From Phycisphaerae bacterium (GTDB lineage: Bacteria; Planctomycetota; Phycisphaerae; Sedimentisphaerales; Anaerohalosphaeraceae): a DNA stretch of 8,257 bases. The DNA lies in assembly GCA_003567095.1 (NCBI GenBank), contig PXAQ01000182.1, positions 1-8,257 of the forward strand, read 5' to 3'. Made by a program: the position numbers and the translations under genes. Shown here one piece after another: positions 1 to 6,175 of the stretch (positions are counted from its first letter, which is position 1; each line of letters opens with the position of its first letter). Under the pieces are notes generated by a model. The model saw nothing but the letters and a program-made list of their open reading frames with translations. It had not been told where the DNA came from and did not search any database.

Positions 1-145
1 TAATCTCCATATAGCCGATGATCTCGCGGACCTTGAGGATTTGCAGGCCGAACTCCTCGGCCCCGAGGGTGAACGTCAGATACTTGCCCGAGAGTTCCCG
101 GCCGTCGGGTGCGGCCCTGCTGGCTTTTGCTGCTGTCTGTGCCAT
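1..145 (-). CDS. cheW: CheW-like chemotaxis adaptor, N-terminal part (runs off the left edge)
   Basis: CheW couples chemoreceptors to the histidine kinase CheA in the cytoplasmic chemotaxis array. Only the first 48 residues are present. After a polar, alanine-rich leader (about residues 1-19) comes GKYLTFTLGAEEFGLQILKV (20-39) and then REIIGYMEI (40-48). This is the typical first beta-strand block of CheW domains, with the conserved ILKVREIIG signature. The ATG at 145 is preceded by AAGGAAAGG on the minus strand at a usual distance, which supports the start. The early start of the CheW core favours a stand-alone CheW over the CheW-like end of CheA, but a longer CheW-domain protein cannot be excluded because the rest is outside the window. 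No other chemotaxis gene is visible. Confidence 0.85.
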   Translation of the reverse strand, partial: MAQTAAKASRAAPDGRELSGKYLTFTLGAEEFGLQILKVREIIGYMEI

Positions 146-427
146 ACTGCCTTTCCTTTCTGTAATGGAGTTTTTTTTCGACCTTATCGAGTGAATATCC
201 TCTGCCGACTGCCGGATTTCGCTCTGTCTGTTAGTGCACTTCGGTAAAGTCATTAAGAAATATAACAAAAAGGCTGATCAAAAAAATCTTCAGACACTAG
301 GTGTTAAGCCGAAATAAGAAGGACTACGAATAGCGAAACTGCCCCAATATGTCTTTGCAGTGCAGTCGAGGACGCTTTCGGGGGAGTTTTCAGCCGTCAG
401 GGAACACCTATTATAGAACCCTATGCA

Positions 428-446
428 CCCTGCCTGCCAGGCAGGG
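428..446. repeat. Perfect 9-bp inverted repeat with 1-base centre
   Basis: The arms CCCTGCCTG (428-436) and CAGGCAGGG (438-446) are exact reverse complements around a single C. It lies in non-coding DNA with no T-run on either side, so it is not an obvious Rho-independent terminator. It could be a dispersed palindromic repeat unit or a protein binding site. A partly similar string, CCTGCCGGC, occurs in the other long gap near 6101. Confidence 0.6.
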
Positions 447-555
447 ATAACGGGCTCTGCTGGTTTTATGTGTGACAACCGCCAGATGTTTTATCAAGCA
501 TAACCTTTAAAAAAACCGAAACGCCGCCATAAAGGACCGATAAGCGACACTTTTC

Positions 556-597
556 GTCGGGCCCCGACAAGTCGAACCCGGCACCTGCACTGCCGGG
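556..597 (-). terminator. Two tandem GC-rich hairpins downstream of the UPF0210 gene
   Basis: CCCGGC (577-582) pairs with GCCGGG (592-597) around a 9-base loop, and GTCGG (556-560) pairs with CCGAC (564-568) around a 3-base loop. On the minus strand they lie about 55 bases past the UPF0210 stop codon, where a transcript end would be expected. No U-tract follows either hairpin, so they are weak as intrinsic terminators. They could act in 3' end stabilisation or Rho-dependent ending. Confidence 0.3.
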
Positions 598-651
598 ATA
601 ACCGTTCAGAGGTATGGGAGGGTGATTGTGGTCGGAATCCGGGGTGACCGA

Positions 652-2013
652 TCAGTTCCGCAGGGCCTTGAGAGGTGCGGGCATGCGCCCCTTTCGGGCG
701 ATGAAGGCCGCGGCGCACTGTTTGGCCACCGGCATGACCGGCGCGCTGCCGAGCAGGCCGCCGAAGTGAACGACTTGGCCGGCGCGTTTGCCGGGGGCGG
801 GAATCACGCGGACGCTGGTGGTTTTGTGGTTGGCGATACCGATGGCCAGCTCGTCGGCGATGATCGCGCTGATGACATCGGCCGGCGTGGCGCCGGGGAT
901 GGCGAACATATCCATCCCCACCGAGCAGACGCTGGTCAGGGCCTCGAGCTTGTCCAGCTTCAGGGCCCCTTCCTTGACAGCGCGGATCATCCCGGCGTCT
1001 TCGCTGACGGGGATGAACGTGCCGCTAAGGCCGCCGACATGACCGGAGGCCATCGCGCCGCCTTTTTTGACCGCGTCGATCAGCAGGGCCAGCGCGGCGG
1101 TACTGCCGGGCCGTCCCATCCGGCTGACGCCCATGGCTTCGATGATCTCAGCGACCGAATCACCGGCCGCCGGGGTCGCGGCCAGGGAAATATCGACGAT
1201 GCCGAACGCCACGCCGAGCCGGTCGGCCACTTCCCGCCCGATCAATTCGCCGGCACGGGTGATCTTGAAGACCGTCCGCTTAATGACCTCGCTCAGCTCG
1301 GTTAGATCGCAATCGGGGTTCTGCTCGACGACGGTCTTGACCACGCCGGGGCCGGAGATGCCGACGTTGAGGGCGAAATCCGGCTCGCCGATGCCGTGAT
1401 GGGCCCCGGCCATGAACGGATTGTCCTCGGGCACGTTGGCAAAGACCGCGACCTTGGCGCAGCCGATGCCGGTCTTGCTGCGCACCGCCAGGTCCTTGAG
1501 GATGTGGCCGAACCGCTCGACGGCGGTCATATTCAGCCCCGCCTCGGTGGTGCCCATATTGAAAAAGCCGCACACCCGCCGGGTCTGTGACAGGGCCCGG
1601 GGCAGGGCGTTGAGCAGATTCTCATCGGCGCCGGTCAGCCCCTTTTGCACATGCGCGCCGAAGCCGCCGATGAAATCAATCTCCGCCTGGGCGGCGGCGC
1701 GGTCGAGCGTTTTGGCGATGCGAACGGCCGTCGTGGTCGTTCGCGGCAGGGGTTCGGCCAGCAGCGACACCGGCGTAACGGCGATGCGCCGGTTGATGAC
1801 TGGTACGCCGTATTTCTGCTCCATCGCCTCGGCGGCGGCGTTGAGCTGTTTGCCCATCGCGACAATCCGCTGCTCGACGCGGCCGCAGAAATGATCGACG
1901 TTGCGGTCCATACAGTCCTTCAGGTTGATGCCCAGCGTGACCGTGCGGATGTCAAAGTGCTGCCGCAGGGTCATATTGACCGTCTCAAAAATTTCCTCAA
2001 CAGTAATACTCAT
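652..2013 (-). CDS. UPF0210 / DUF711 family protein (PFL-like), function unknown
   Basis: The 453-residue protein matches the usual length of the UPF0210 (DUF711, 'PFL family') proteins, whose fold is related to the pyruvate formate-lyase type barrel but whose reaction is not established. Family blocks visible are TLGINLKDCMD (26-36), INRRIAVTPVSLLAEPLP (73-90), GFFNMGTTEAGLNM (149-162), NVGISGPGVV (216-225), SVCSVGMDMFAIPG (361-374), ADELAIGIANHKTTSVRVIP (386-405) and GGLLGSAPVMPV (418-429). No signal peptide or membrane segment is seen, so it is cytoplasmic. The ATG at 2013 has GGAGAG about 7 bases upstream. In many bacteria this gene follows a small ACT-domain protein (UPF0237). No such gene is present here: the upstream side is a spacer and a divergent methyltransferase. 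The family assignment is firm and the function is open. Confidence 0.93.
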   Translation of the reverse strand: MSITVEEIFETVNMTLRQHFDIRTVTLGINLKDCMDRNVDHFCGRVEQRIVAMGKQLNAAAEAMEQKYGVPVINRRIAVTPVSLLAEPLPRTTTTAVRIAKTLDRAAAQAEIDFIGGFGAHVQKGLTGADENLLNALPRALSQTRRVCGFFNMGTTEAGLNMTAVERFGHILKDLAVRSKTGIGCAKVAVFANVPEDNPFMAGAHHGIGEPDFALNVGISGPGVVKTVVEQNPDCDLTELSEVIKRTVFKITRAGELIGREVADRLGVAFGIVDISLAATPAAGDSVAEIIEAMGVSRMGRPGSTAALALLIDAVKKGGAMASGHVGGLSGTFIPVSEDAGMIRAVKEGALKLDKLEALTSVCSVGMDMFAIPGATPADVISAIIADELAIGIANHKTTSVRVIPAPGKRAGQVVHFGGLLGSAPVMPVAKQCAAAFIARKGRMPAPLKALRN

Positions 2014-2054
2014 CGCGTCTCTCCGGTTGTCCCAAGAATTTGGCTCAAAGCCGG

Positions 2055-2083
2055 ATTGTAGCGTTTTGGGGCTGTTTTGAAAA
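2055..2083 (-). promoter_or_regulatory. Possible sigma-70-type promoter for the UPF0210 gene
   Basis: On the minus strand TTTTCA (2083-2078) is followed after 17 bases by TACAAT (2060-2055). These match 4 of 6 and 5 of 6 positions of TTGACA and TATAAT. The element ends about 41 bases before the UPF0210 start codon. It overlaps the left end of the transposase remnant, so it may derive from it. This is pattern matching only. Confidence 0.33.
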
Positions 2084-2214
2084 GCGACAGGATAAAAAGA
2101 TTGCGATTGGGCTATGCTATCGGCTCAGGGCCGACCGAGTCGTTCTGTGGCTGCCTGACTAGCCGACTGAAAGAGTCTGGAATGCGGCCGCATAGACTGC
2201 CAGAAAACATTCTC
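2077..2214 (+). pseudogene. Transposase remnant (C-terminal fragment)
   Basis: Reading plus from 2077, the frame gives GYAIGSGPTESFCGCLTSRL (2110-2169) followed by KESGMR (2170-2187). This resembles the C-terminal block of a group of bacterial transposases (ISKra4-like and relatives) with the pattern IGSGxxE...RLKxSGMRW. The usual tryptophan after GMR is missing, and the frame then departs from the family apart from a possible PENIL (2200-2214). No start codon with a ribosome binding site, no catalytic core and no terminal inverted repeats were found. The fragment ends about 85 bases before the methyltransferase gene. It looks like the decayed tail of an inserted element. The exact family is uncertain. 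Confidence 0.6.
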
Positions 2215-2220
2215 ACACAC

Positions 2221-2236
2221 CGCCGCCACAGCGGCG
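2221..2236. repeat. 6-bp inverted repeat with 4-base loop
   Basis: CGCCGC (2221-2226) and GCGGCG (2231-2236) are perfect reverse complements around CACA. The hairpin lies just past the transposase remnant and just before the proposed methyltransferase promoter. No U-tract follows. It may be a leftover of the mobile element or a weak transcript end. Confidence 0.35.
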
Positions 2237-2249
2237 ATGCGGACCGCGG

Positions 2250-2278
2250 TTGCCTTAGCACTGCTCGGCCGGTACACT
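2250..2278 (+). promoter_or_regulatory. Possible promoter for the methyltransferase gene
   Basis: TTGCCT (2250-2255) and TACACT (2273-2278) are separated by 17 bases. Each matches the sigma-70 consensus hexamer at 4 of 6 positions. The site is 22 bases before the start codon, which would give a very short leader that begins almost at the ribosome binding site (AAAGGGA, 2287-2293). Low certainty. Confidence 0.28.
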
Positions 2279-2300
2279 GTACGACGAAAGGGACAATACG

Positions 2301-3104
2301 ATGGCGTATGTGCATGGCTATTCTCAGCGTGAGATGCGGCGGCTGTATGAGCAGGCCGAGATTTTAGAGGACATTCTGCATTCGGATACGGCGTATCCGC
2401 CCGGGGCGCGGGTGCTGGAGGCCGGCTGTGGGGTCGGGGCCCAGACGCGACTGCTGGTCAAACACAGCCCGCAGGCGGTCTTTACCTGTGTGGATATCTC
2501 CGAGGCATCCCTGGCCGCCGCCCGGCGACTGGAACACGCCGCCGGCGCCGTGCCGCTCAAATTCGAGCAGGCCGACCTCCATTGTCTGCCGTTTGCCGAG
2601 GCGGCCTTTGACCACGTCTTTATCTGTTTCGTGCTTGAGCATCTGGACGATCCGGTCGCAGCCCTGACGGAGCTGAAGCACATCCTGCGTCCCGGTGGGA
2701 CCGTGACCGCTATCGAAGGCGATCACGGCTCGTGCTTCTGGCATCCCGAAACCCCGGCCGGCCGCACCGCTTGGGGCGGCTTGATCACCGCCCAGCAGGC
2801 CAACGGCCACGATCCACTGATCGGACGGCGTCTGACGCCCCTGCTGACCGCCGCCGGGCTGGAGGTGCGGTCGTCTCGCCCGGCCTGGCTGTATGCCGAC
2901 CGGCTCAATCCCGCCCTGCGCGACGGGATGGTCAATCACATCATCGTACCGATGGTCCGCTCGGCCCGGCGGCAGATTCTCGATGACCGCATCGTCGATG
3001 AGGACATCTTCGAGCAGGGCTGCGCAGAGATCGCCGCCGTGGACACCTGTGACGACGGGACCTTTTTCTACACATGGTTCAAAGCGGTGGCCGTCAAACC
3101 GTGA
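2301..3104 (+). CDS. Class I SAM-dependent methyltransferase (UbiE/type 11-like)
   Basis: The 267-residue protein transfers a methyl group from S-adenosylmethionine to a substrate that cannot be named from sequence. A helical lead-in (residues 1-30) precedes motif I VLEAGCGVGAQ (38-48), the glycine-rich SAM loop. VDIS (64-67) carries the acidic residue expected to hold the ribose. QADLHCLPF and the following FDHVFICFVLEHLDDP form the adenine-side and core strand, and LRPGGTV is the typical post-core turn. The C-terminal half is a longer helical cap that ends in GTFFYTWFKAVAVKP, likely the substrate lid. No signal peptide or membrane span is seen. The ATG has AAAGGGA seven bases upstream. The gene stands alone, divergent from UPF0210 and convergent with the hexokinase cluster, so context does not suggest a substrate. 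Confidence 0.9.
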   Translation: MAYVHGYSQREMRRLYEQAEILEDILHSDTAYPPGARVLEAGCGVGAQTRLLVKHSPQAVFTCVDISEASLAAARRLEHAAGAVPLKFEQADLHCLPFAEAAFDHVFICFVLEHLDDPVAALTELKHILRPGGTVTAIEGDHGSCFWHPETPAGRTAWGGLITAQQANGHDPLIGRRLTPLLTAAGLEVRSSRPAWLYADRLNPALRDGMVNHIIVPMVRSARRQILDDRIVDEDIFEQGCAEIAAVDTCDDGTFFYTWFKAVAVKP

Positions 3105-3110
3105 GTCGTT

Positions 3111-3130
3111 GGCCATATCCTGTATTGGCC
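3111..3130. terminator. Hairpin between convergent genes, possible shared terminator
   Basis: GGCCA (3111-3115) pairs with TGGCC (3126-3130). Two further A-T pairs form if one T is bulged, leaving a small loop. It fills the 26-base gap between the methyltransferase and hexokinase stop codons. That position suits a bidirectional end, but neither side has a proper U-tract, so it is only a weak terminator candidate. Confidence 0.35.
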
Positions 3131-4438
3131 TCAGTTTGTCAGTCCTGCGATGGCGGCACCGGTCAGGGTGGCGTTGTCGATGTGGACGATTTCGGTGTAG
3201 ATGCCTTTTTGGTGTTCGAGGTAGTCTTTGAGGTAATACTCCACGCGGGGTTTGACGGCTTTCATTTTGTAGAAGGTGGTGCCTTCGGCGACGATGCAGA
3301 TCGGTCGGGTGGGGTCTGTGCCTCGGCCGGTTTTGACGGCCATGGCCGCCAGGTTGATCGCGGCCAGCTTGGCGGCGCGTTCGGTCAGGCGATCGGCGAG
3401 TGTCCAGGCCGTGAGGGTATCCTCGCCGGTGCCGCGGCGGCAGGCCTCGGCCAGCGGATTATCGCCGTACGGGTAGCGCAGAAATGCGTTCATCTGGCGG
3501 GTGTCAAAGGCCGAAAGCGCTTTGATCCCCTCGGCGGGGCTGCTGCCGAACAGCCCGTCGTCGGCGGCGCGGGCCAGCACAAAGCGACACAGCGGCCCCA
3601 GATACCCCCCGGAGACCATCTTTTCAAACATGTGCACGCCGGGGTTGACGGTGGTTTTATCAAAACCGACATCGAGCGTGCCCTGATAGCCGGCGCCCAT
3701 GCCGCCGGATTCGGTGTTGATGATCTGTGAGCCGGCCGGATCGAGACTTTTTTTCTTGGTGATGTTTACGTTTTGTTCGACATAGGCGGCGTTGGTTCCC
3801 GTGCCGAGGATAAAGCCGATAAAGCTGTCAAACTTGCGATTCTGATAGCCCACGCCGGCCAGCAGCGTCGCGACCGTGTCGTTGAGCAGCACGACGTGCT
3901 TGGGAGCCGGCAGCCCGATGTGGGCCATCGCGCGATTCAGATGCTCGCCGAGCAGCTGGCCCTCAACGCCGCGGACTTTGATCTCCTTGGAAAAGCGAAT
4001 CATGCGGCCGTCTTTGTTGGGCTGAATCTCAACCGGATACGAAAAGCAAAAGCCGATATCCTCGGATGCGTCCGCGACGGTCTTGAAATATTCGGCCATC
4101 GCCTCGAAAAACCCCGTTTTGTCAAGCTCTCGGTCGATGCCGGGCATGGTGAATTTCTCCAGATGATCGACGAGGGGGGTGTTGTTATCGTCAAAATGGA
4201 CGGTTGCGACGCGGAAGTGGGTCCCGCCGGCGTCGGCGACGATGACGCGCTTGCCGCCGGGCACCTGGTTTTCGGTCGTCAGGTATGTTGGGATCATATC
4301 GAGCGTGCTGTCCTGGCCGGCCAACCCGCCGTGCATTTGATCGAGAAAGGCCTCCACATTGGCCTCGATATCCACGCTGAGCGGATCCATCTGATAAGAC
4401 GTGAGAAATTCAATCGTTTTTTGATGCGTCGTGTTCAC
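3131..4438 (-). CDS. Hexokinase, eukaryote-type (hexokinase_1/hexokinase_2 fold)
   Basis: This 435-residue cytoplasmic enzyme should phosphorylate glucose or another hexose with ATP. SSL-like STLDMIPTYL (44-53) precedes phosphate loop DAGGTHFRV (69-77). The sugar-side block FCFSYPVE (130-137) leads to FSKEIKVRGVEG (149-160), the counterpart of the WTKGF region. NDT (186-188) supplies the catalytic aspartate D187. LGTGTNAAYVE (211-221) is the second phosphate loop, and NTES (241-244) and FEKMVSGGYLG (271-281) carry the glucose-binding glutamates. VAEGTTFYK (383-391) corresponds to the adenosine segment. All key residues are present. The start is a GTG at 4438 with GGAG 8 bases upstream; no better in-frame ATG exists. 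It lies 116 bases after the small gene below galE with no clear terminator between, so co-transcription is likely. Bacteria more often use ROK or Glk glucokinases, so this family is less usual. Confidence 0.9.
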   Translation of the reverse strand: MNTTHQKTIEFLTSYQMDPLSVDIEANVEAFLDQMHGGLAGQDSTLDMIPTYLTTENQVPGGKRVIVADAGGTHFRVATVHFDDNNTPLVDHLEKFTMPGIDRELDKTGFFEAMAEYFKTVADASEDIGFCFSYPVEIQPNKDGRMIRFSKEIKVRGVEGQLLGEHLNRAMAHIGLPAPKHVVLLNDTVATLLAGVGYQNRKFDSFIGFILGTGTNAAYVEQNVNITKKKSLDPAGSQIINTESGGMGAGYQGTLDVGFDKTTVNPGVHMFEKMVSGGYLGPLCRFVLARAADDGLFGSSPAEGIKALSAFDTRQMNAFLRYPYGDNPLAEACRRGTGEDTLTAWTLADRLTERAAKLAAINLAAMAVKTGRGTDPTRPICIVAEGTTFYKMKAVKPRVEYYLKDYLEHQKGIYTEIVHIDNATLTGAAIAGLTN

Positions 4439-4554
4439 GGTCTTGTCTCCATTGTTTAAACGCTTTTATCGTTCTTGCTTATGCTTTTAAATGTTTGAGA
4501 GCCTCGAACTGACGAATTTTGATCAGCCGGCTTTTCTGTTTAACAATTACAAAA

Positions 4555-4827
4555 TCAACCTTTTCCTTTGCCAGAATGAACAATATGGCAATAGGGTCCG
4601 TTTTCATTGATTCGCCGCGCGTTGTACAGTAACATAAATCTGTGCAAAGCAATCTGATGGCGCCGGATACGTTCTTCGACGGGGCGCTGCAGATTGGCCC
4701 ATAAGGCCCATACATCCACACCGTCGCGGCGTGCCTGACAGAGCACCGGGTCGGTGTTAAACCACACTTCCATTGCGTCGTCGGCTTGAGATGGGCCGGC
4801 CGGATTGTCCCTTTTTGGCGATGTCAT
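4555..4827 (-). CDS. Small conserved-looking hypothetical protein, 90 residues
   Basis: I do not recognise this protein. The ATG at 4827 begins three bases after the galE stop codon, and its Shine-Dalgarno GGAG (4838-4835) lies within the last galE codons, so translation is probably coupled to galE. The first 18 residues are polar. They are followed by a dense segment EVWFNTDPVLCQARRDGVDV (20-39), then WALWANLQRPVEERIRRHQI (40-59) and ALHRFMLLYNA (60-70), which looks like amphipathic helices rich in arginine and tryptophan. The tail (71-90) is short and basic. There is no signal peptide or membrane span. It sits between galE and the hexokinase gene. The last 50 bases are AT-richer, and another frame stays open there (4607 down to 4479), so the true C-terminus could differ if a frameshift exists. 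Confidence 0.65.
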   Translation of the reverse strand: MTSPKRDNPAGPSQADDAMEVWFNTDPVLCQARRDGVDVWALWANLQRPVEERIRRHQIALHRFMLLYNARRINENGPYCHIVHSGKGKG

Positions 4828-4829
4828 GG

Positions 4830-5813
4830 TCAGTCTCCGTAGCCGTTGGGATGGGCGTTGTGAAAATCCCAGGCACTTTGCACGATGGTTTCCAGATCGG
4901 GACAGTCGGGCCGCCAGTGGAGTTCTTGTTGTGCCCGGCTCGCGTCGGCGGTCAGGATTGGCGGGTCGCCCGGGCGGCGGTCGGTTTCGATGACTTTGAA
5001 GTCTTTGCCCGAGACCTTGCGCACGGTGTCGATGACCTGCCGGACGGTGTAGCCGGTGCCGTTGCCGAGGTTGCAAGCCAGCTCGCTACTGCCCTTGAGC
5101 TTGTCCAACGCCAGCAGATGGGCCTTACACAAATCCTCAACGTGGATGTAATCGCGCACGCAGGTGCCGTCGTCGGTGGGGTAGTCCGTACCGTAGATGG
5201 CGATACTGTCGCGCTTGCCCATCGCGGCCTGAATGATCAGCGGGATCAGGTGCGATTCGGGATGGTGATCCTCGCCGAGGGTCGCATCAAAGCCGGCCCC
5301 GCAGGCGTTGAAGTACCGCAGGGCCGCATACCGCAGCCTGCCCGTTTGGCTTTGAAAATGACACATCCGCTCAACGGCCCATTTGGTCTGGCCGTACGGG
5401 TTGATGGGCGCCTTGGGCGTTTCTTCGGTGATGGGAATCGTCTCGGGCATGCCGTACACCGCGGCGGTACTGCTGAAGACGAACTTGGCCACGCCGACCG
5501 TTTCCATCGCCGCCAGCAACGTGCGCGTGCGGCTGACGTTATTGTCGTAGTACCGCAGCGGCACAGTGACCGACTCGCCGACCTCGATAAACGCCGCAAA
5601 GTGCATCACCGCCTCGATGCCGTACCTGCGCAGCACGTCCACGGTAAAATCATAATCGCCGAAGTCGCCCAGTACGAACCGCGCATCGCCGACCGCCGAG
5701 CGATGGCCCTTGCTCAGATTGTCCAGCACAATCGGCTCATGGCCGGCCGCGGCCAGCATCGCCGTCATATTGCTGCCGATATACCCCGCCCCGCCGCATA
5801 CCAATACTCGCAT
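4830..5813 (-). CDS. galE: UDP-glucose 4-epimerase
   Basis: GalE interconverts UDP-galactose and UDP-glucose using tightly bound NAD in the Leloir pathway, and supplies UDP-galactose for glycans. It is a short-chain dehydrogenase/reductase-fold enzyme of 327 residues, normal for the family. The NAD loop GGAGYIGS is at 7-14, with the dinucleotide-ribose acidic residue in VLDNLSKGHR (29-38). HFAAF (71-75) precedes the catalytic triad: SST (114-116) and Y140xxxK144 in YGQTK. LRYFNACGA (165-173) and GTCVRDYIHVEDL (216-228) are hallmark UDP-sugar epimerase segments. The ATG at 5813 has AAGGTGA about 7 bases upstream. It is first in a likely operon with the small 90-residue gene and the hexokinase. 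Related epimerases acting on other UDP-sugars are the main alternative, but the sequence is closest to GalE as I recall it. Confidence 0.93.
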   Translation of the reverse strand: MRVLVCGGAGYIGSNMTAMLAAAGHEPIVLDNLSKGHRSAVGDARFVLGDFGDYDFTVDVLRRYGIEAVMHFAAFIEVGESVTVPLRYYDNNVSRTRTLLAAMETVGVAKFVFSSTAAVYGMPETIPITEETPKAPINPYGQTKWAVERMCHFQSQTGRLRYAALRYFNACGAGFDATLGEDHHPESHLIPLIIQAAMGKRDSIAIYGTDYPTDDGTCVRDYIHVEDLCKAHLLALDKLKGSSELACNLGNGTGYTVRQVIDTVRKVSGKDFKVIETDRRPGDPPILTADASRAQQELHWRPDCPDLETIVQSAWDFHNAHPNGYGD

Positions 5814-5941
5814 AGAGTGTCACCTTTTAATTAAGTGTTTCAAGTCTATTTCAGTCCCGTATGTCGCTTTGTGTCGCCTCAGATCAGGTATCCGTCAGAT
5901 TATATCCCCTTTGGCCCGCTGCCTCAAGAGGCTTATCAGAA

Positions 5942-5986
5942 GTCAGAGGTCAGAGAGCAGAGGACAGAAAATATGGAAAATGGAAA
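5942..5986. repeat. Two adjacent 7-base tandem repeat tracts
   Basis: Four consecutive 7-base units run from 5942 to 5969: GTCAGAG, GTCAGAG, AGCAGAG, GACAGAA. After three bases a second 7-base unit, ATGGAAA, is repeated exactly twice (5973-5986) and is followed by ATTTCCC, which is partly its inverse. The heptad period in both tracts suggests replication slippage or a dispersed intergenic repeat. Variation in copy number between strains would be expected. Confidence 0.65.
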
Positions 5987-6032
5987 ATTTCCCTTGCTTT
6001 CTCCCCCCAACCCCGCATTATAAAGTACAAAG

Positions 6033-6060
6033 AAAAAGGCCGCTGGCGAAAAACCCGGCC
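6033..6060 (-). terminator. Terminator-like hairpin with U-tract on the minus strand
   Basis: GGCCG (6038-6042) pairs with CGGCC (6056-6060). GG and CC can add two inner pairs after a 2-base bulge, leaving a loop with a T-run. Read on the minus strand the stem is followed by TTTTTCTTTG (6037 downward), as in a Rho-independent terminator. No minus-strand gene is visible to its right, so it would only shield galE from antisense transcription out of the large plus-strand gene, or it is a relic. Confidence 0.38.
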
Positions 6061-6133
6061 GAATCAGGAAGGAAACACCCAGCAACAATCACCTGCTTTG
6101 GCCTGCCGGCGATGACAATATTTTGAACAAAGA

Positions 6134-6162
6134 TTCACACCAATTGACGCAGATTTCATTAT
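6134..6162 (+). promoter_or_regulatory. Possible promoter for the TPR gene
   Basis: TTCACA (6134-6139) matches TTGACA at 5 of 6 positions and CATTAT (6157-6162) matches TATAAT at 4 of 6, with exactly 17 bases between. It ends 27 bases before the chosen GTG start. The surrounding AT-richness raises the chance of a random match. Confidence 0.3.
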
Positions 6163-6175
6163 AGAAATAGAAAAC

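Larger units (their letters stand above)
146..651. other. Intergenic region without a convincing gene
   Basis: About 500 bases separate the start of the cheW-like gene from the end of the UPF0210 gene. Short open frames exist, but none has a good ribosome binding site or recognisable protein sequence. The stretch at 240-300 is AT-rich. The remainder contains a perfect palindrome (428-446) and two neighbouring GC-rich hairpins (556-568 and 577-597). No tRNA, rRNA or riboswitch fold was recognised. The cheW promoter must lie here unless the gene is read from further upstream, but no convincing -35/-10 pair was found. Confidence 0.6.

Noticed and set aside
180..195. CGATAA-like box on the minus strand upstream of cheW, as in flagellar sigma-28 promoters
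   Set aside because: No matching -35 element was found at the required spacing of about 15 bases, so the short match is not enough.
41..247. Plus-strand 68-codon frame over the left end
   Set aside because: The minus strand encodes a clear CheW N-terminus there with a good ribosome binding site. The plus frame is cysteine-rich shadow sequence.
571..605. String GTCGAACCCGGCACC resembling a tRNA T-arm
   Set aside because: No acceptor stem, anticodon arm or D-arm could be laid out around it; it is better explained as a simple GC hairpin.
622..1305. Plus-strand open frame of 227 codons opposite the UPF0210 gene
   Set aside because: It is rich in Gly, Asp, Arg and Ala as in shadow frames, has no ribosome binding site of note, and lies fully antisense to a full-length conserved gene.
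2364..3116. Minus-strand open frame of 250 codons opposite the methyltransferase
   Set aside because: The plus strand carries a full SAM-binding motif set and a good ribosome binding site. The antisense frame shows only shadow composition.
3773..4459. Plus-strand open frame of 228 codons opposite the hexokinase, with a similar frame at 3074-3730
   Set aside because: Both are antisense to a hexokinase with all active-site blocks. Their translations show no recognisable domain.
4773..5834. Long plus-strand open frame (353 codons) opposite galE
   Set aside because: It is antisense to an unmistakable GalE with intact catalytic motifs. Its translation matches no family, and long antisense frames are expected in GC-rich genes.
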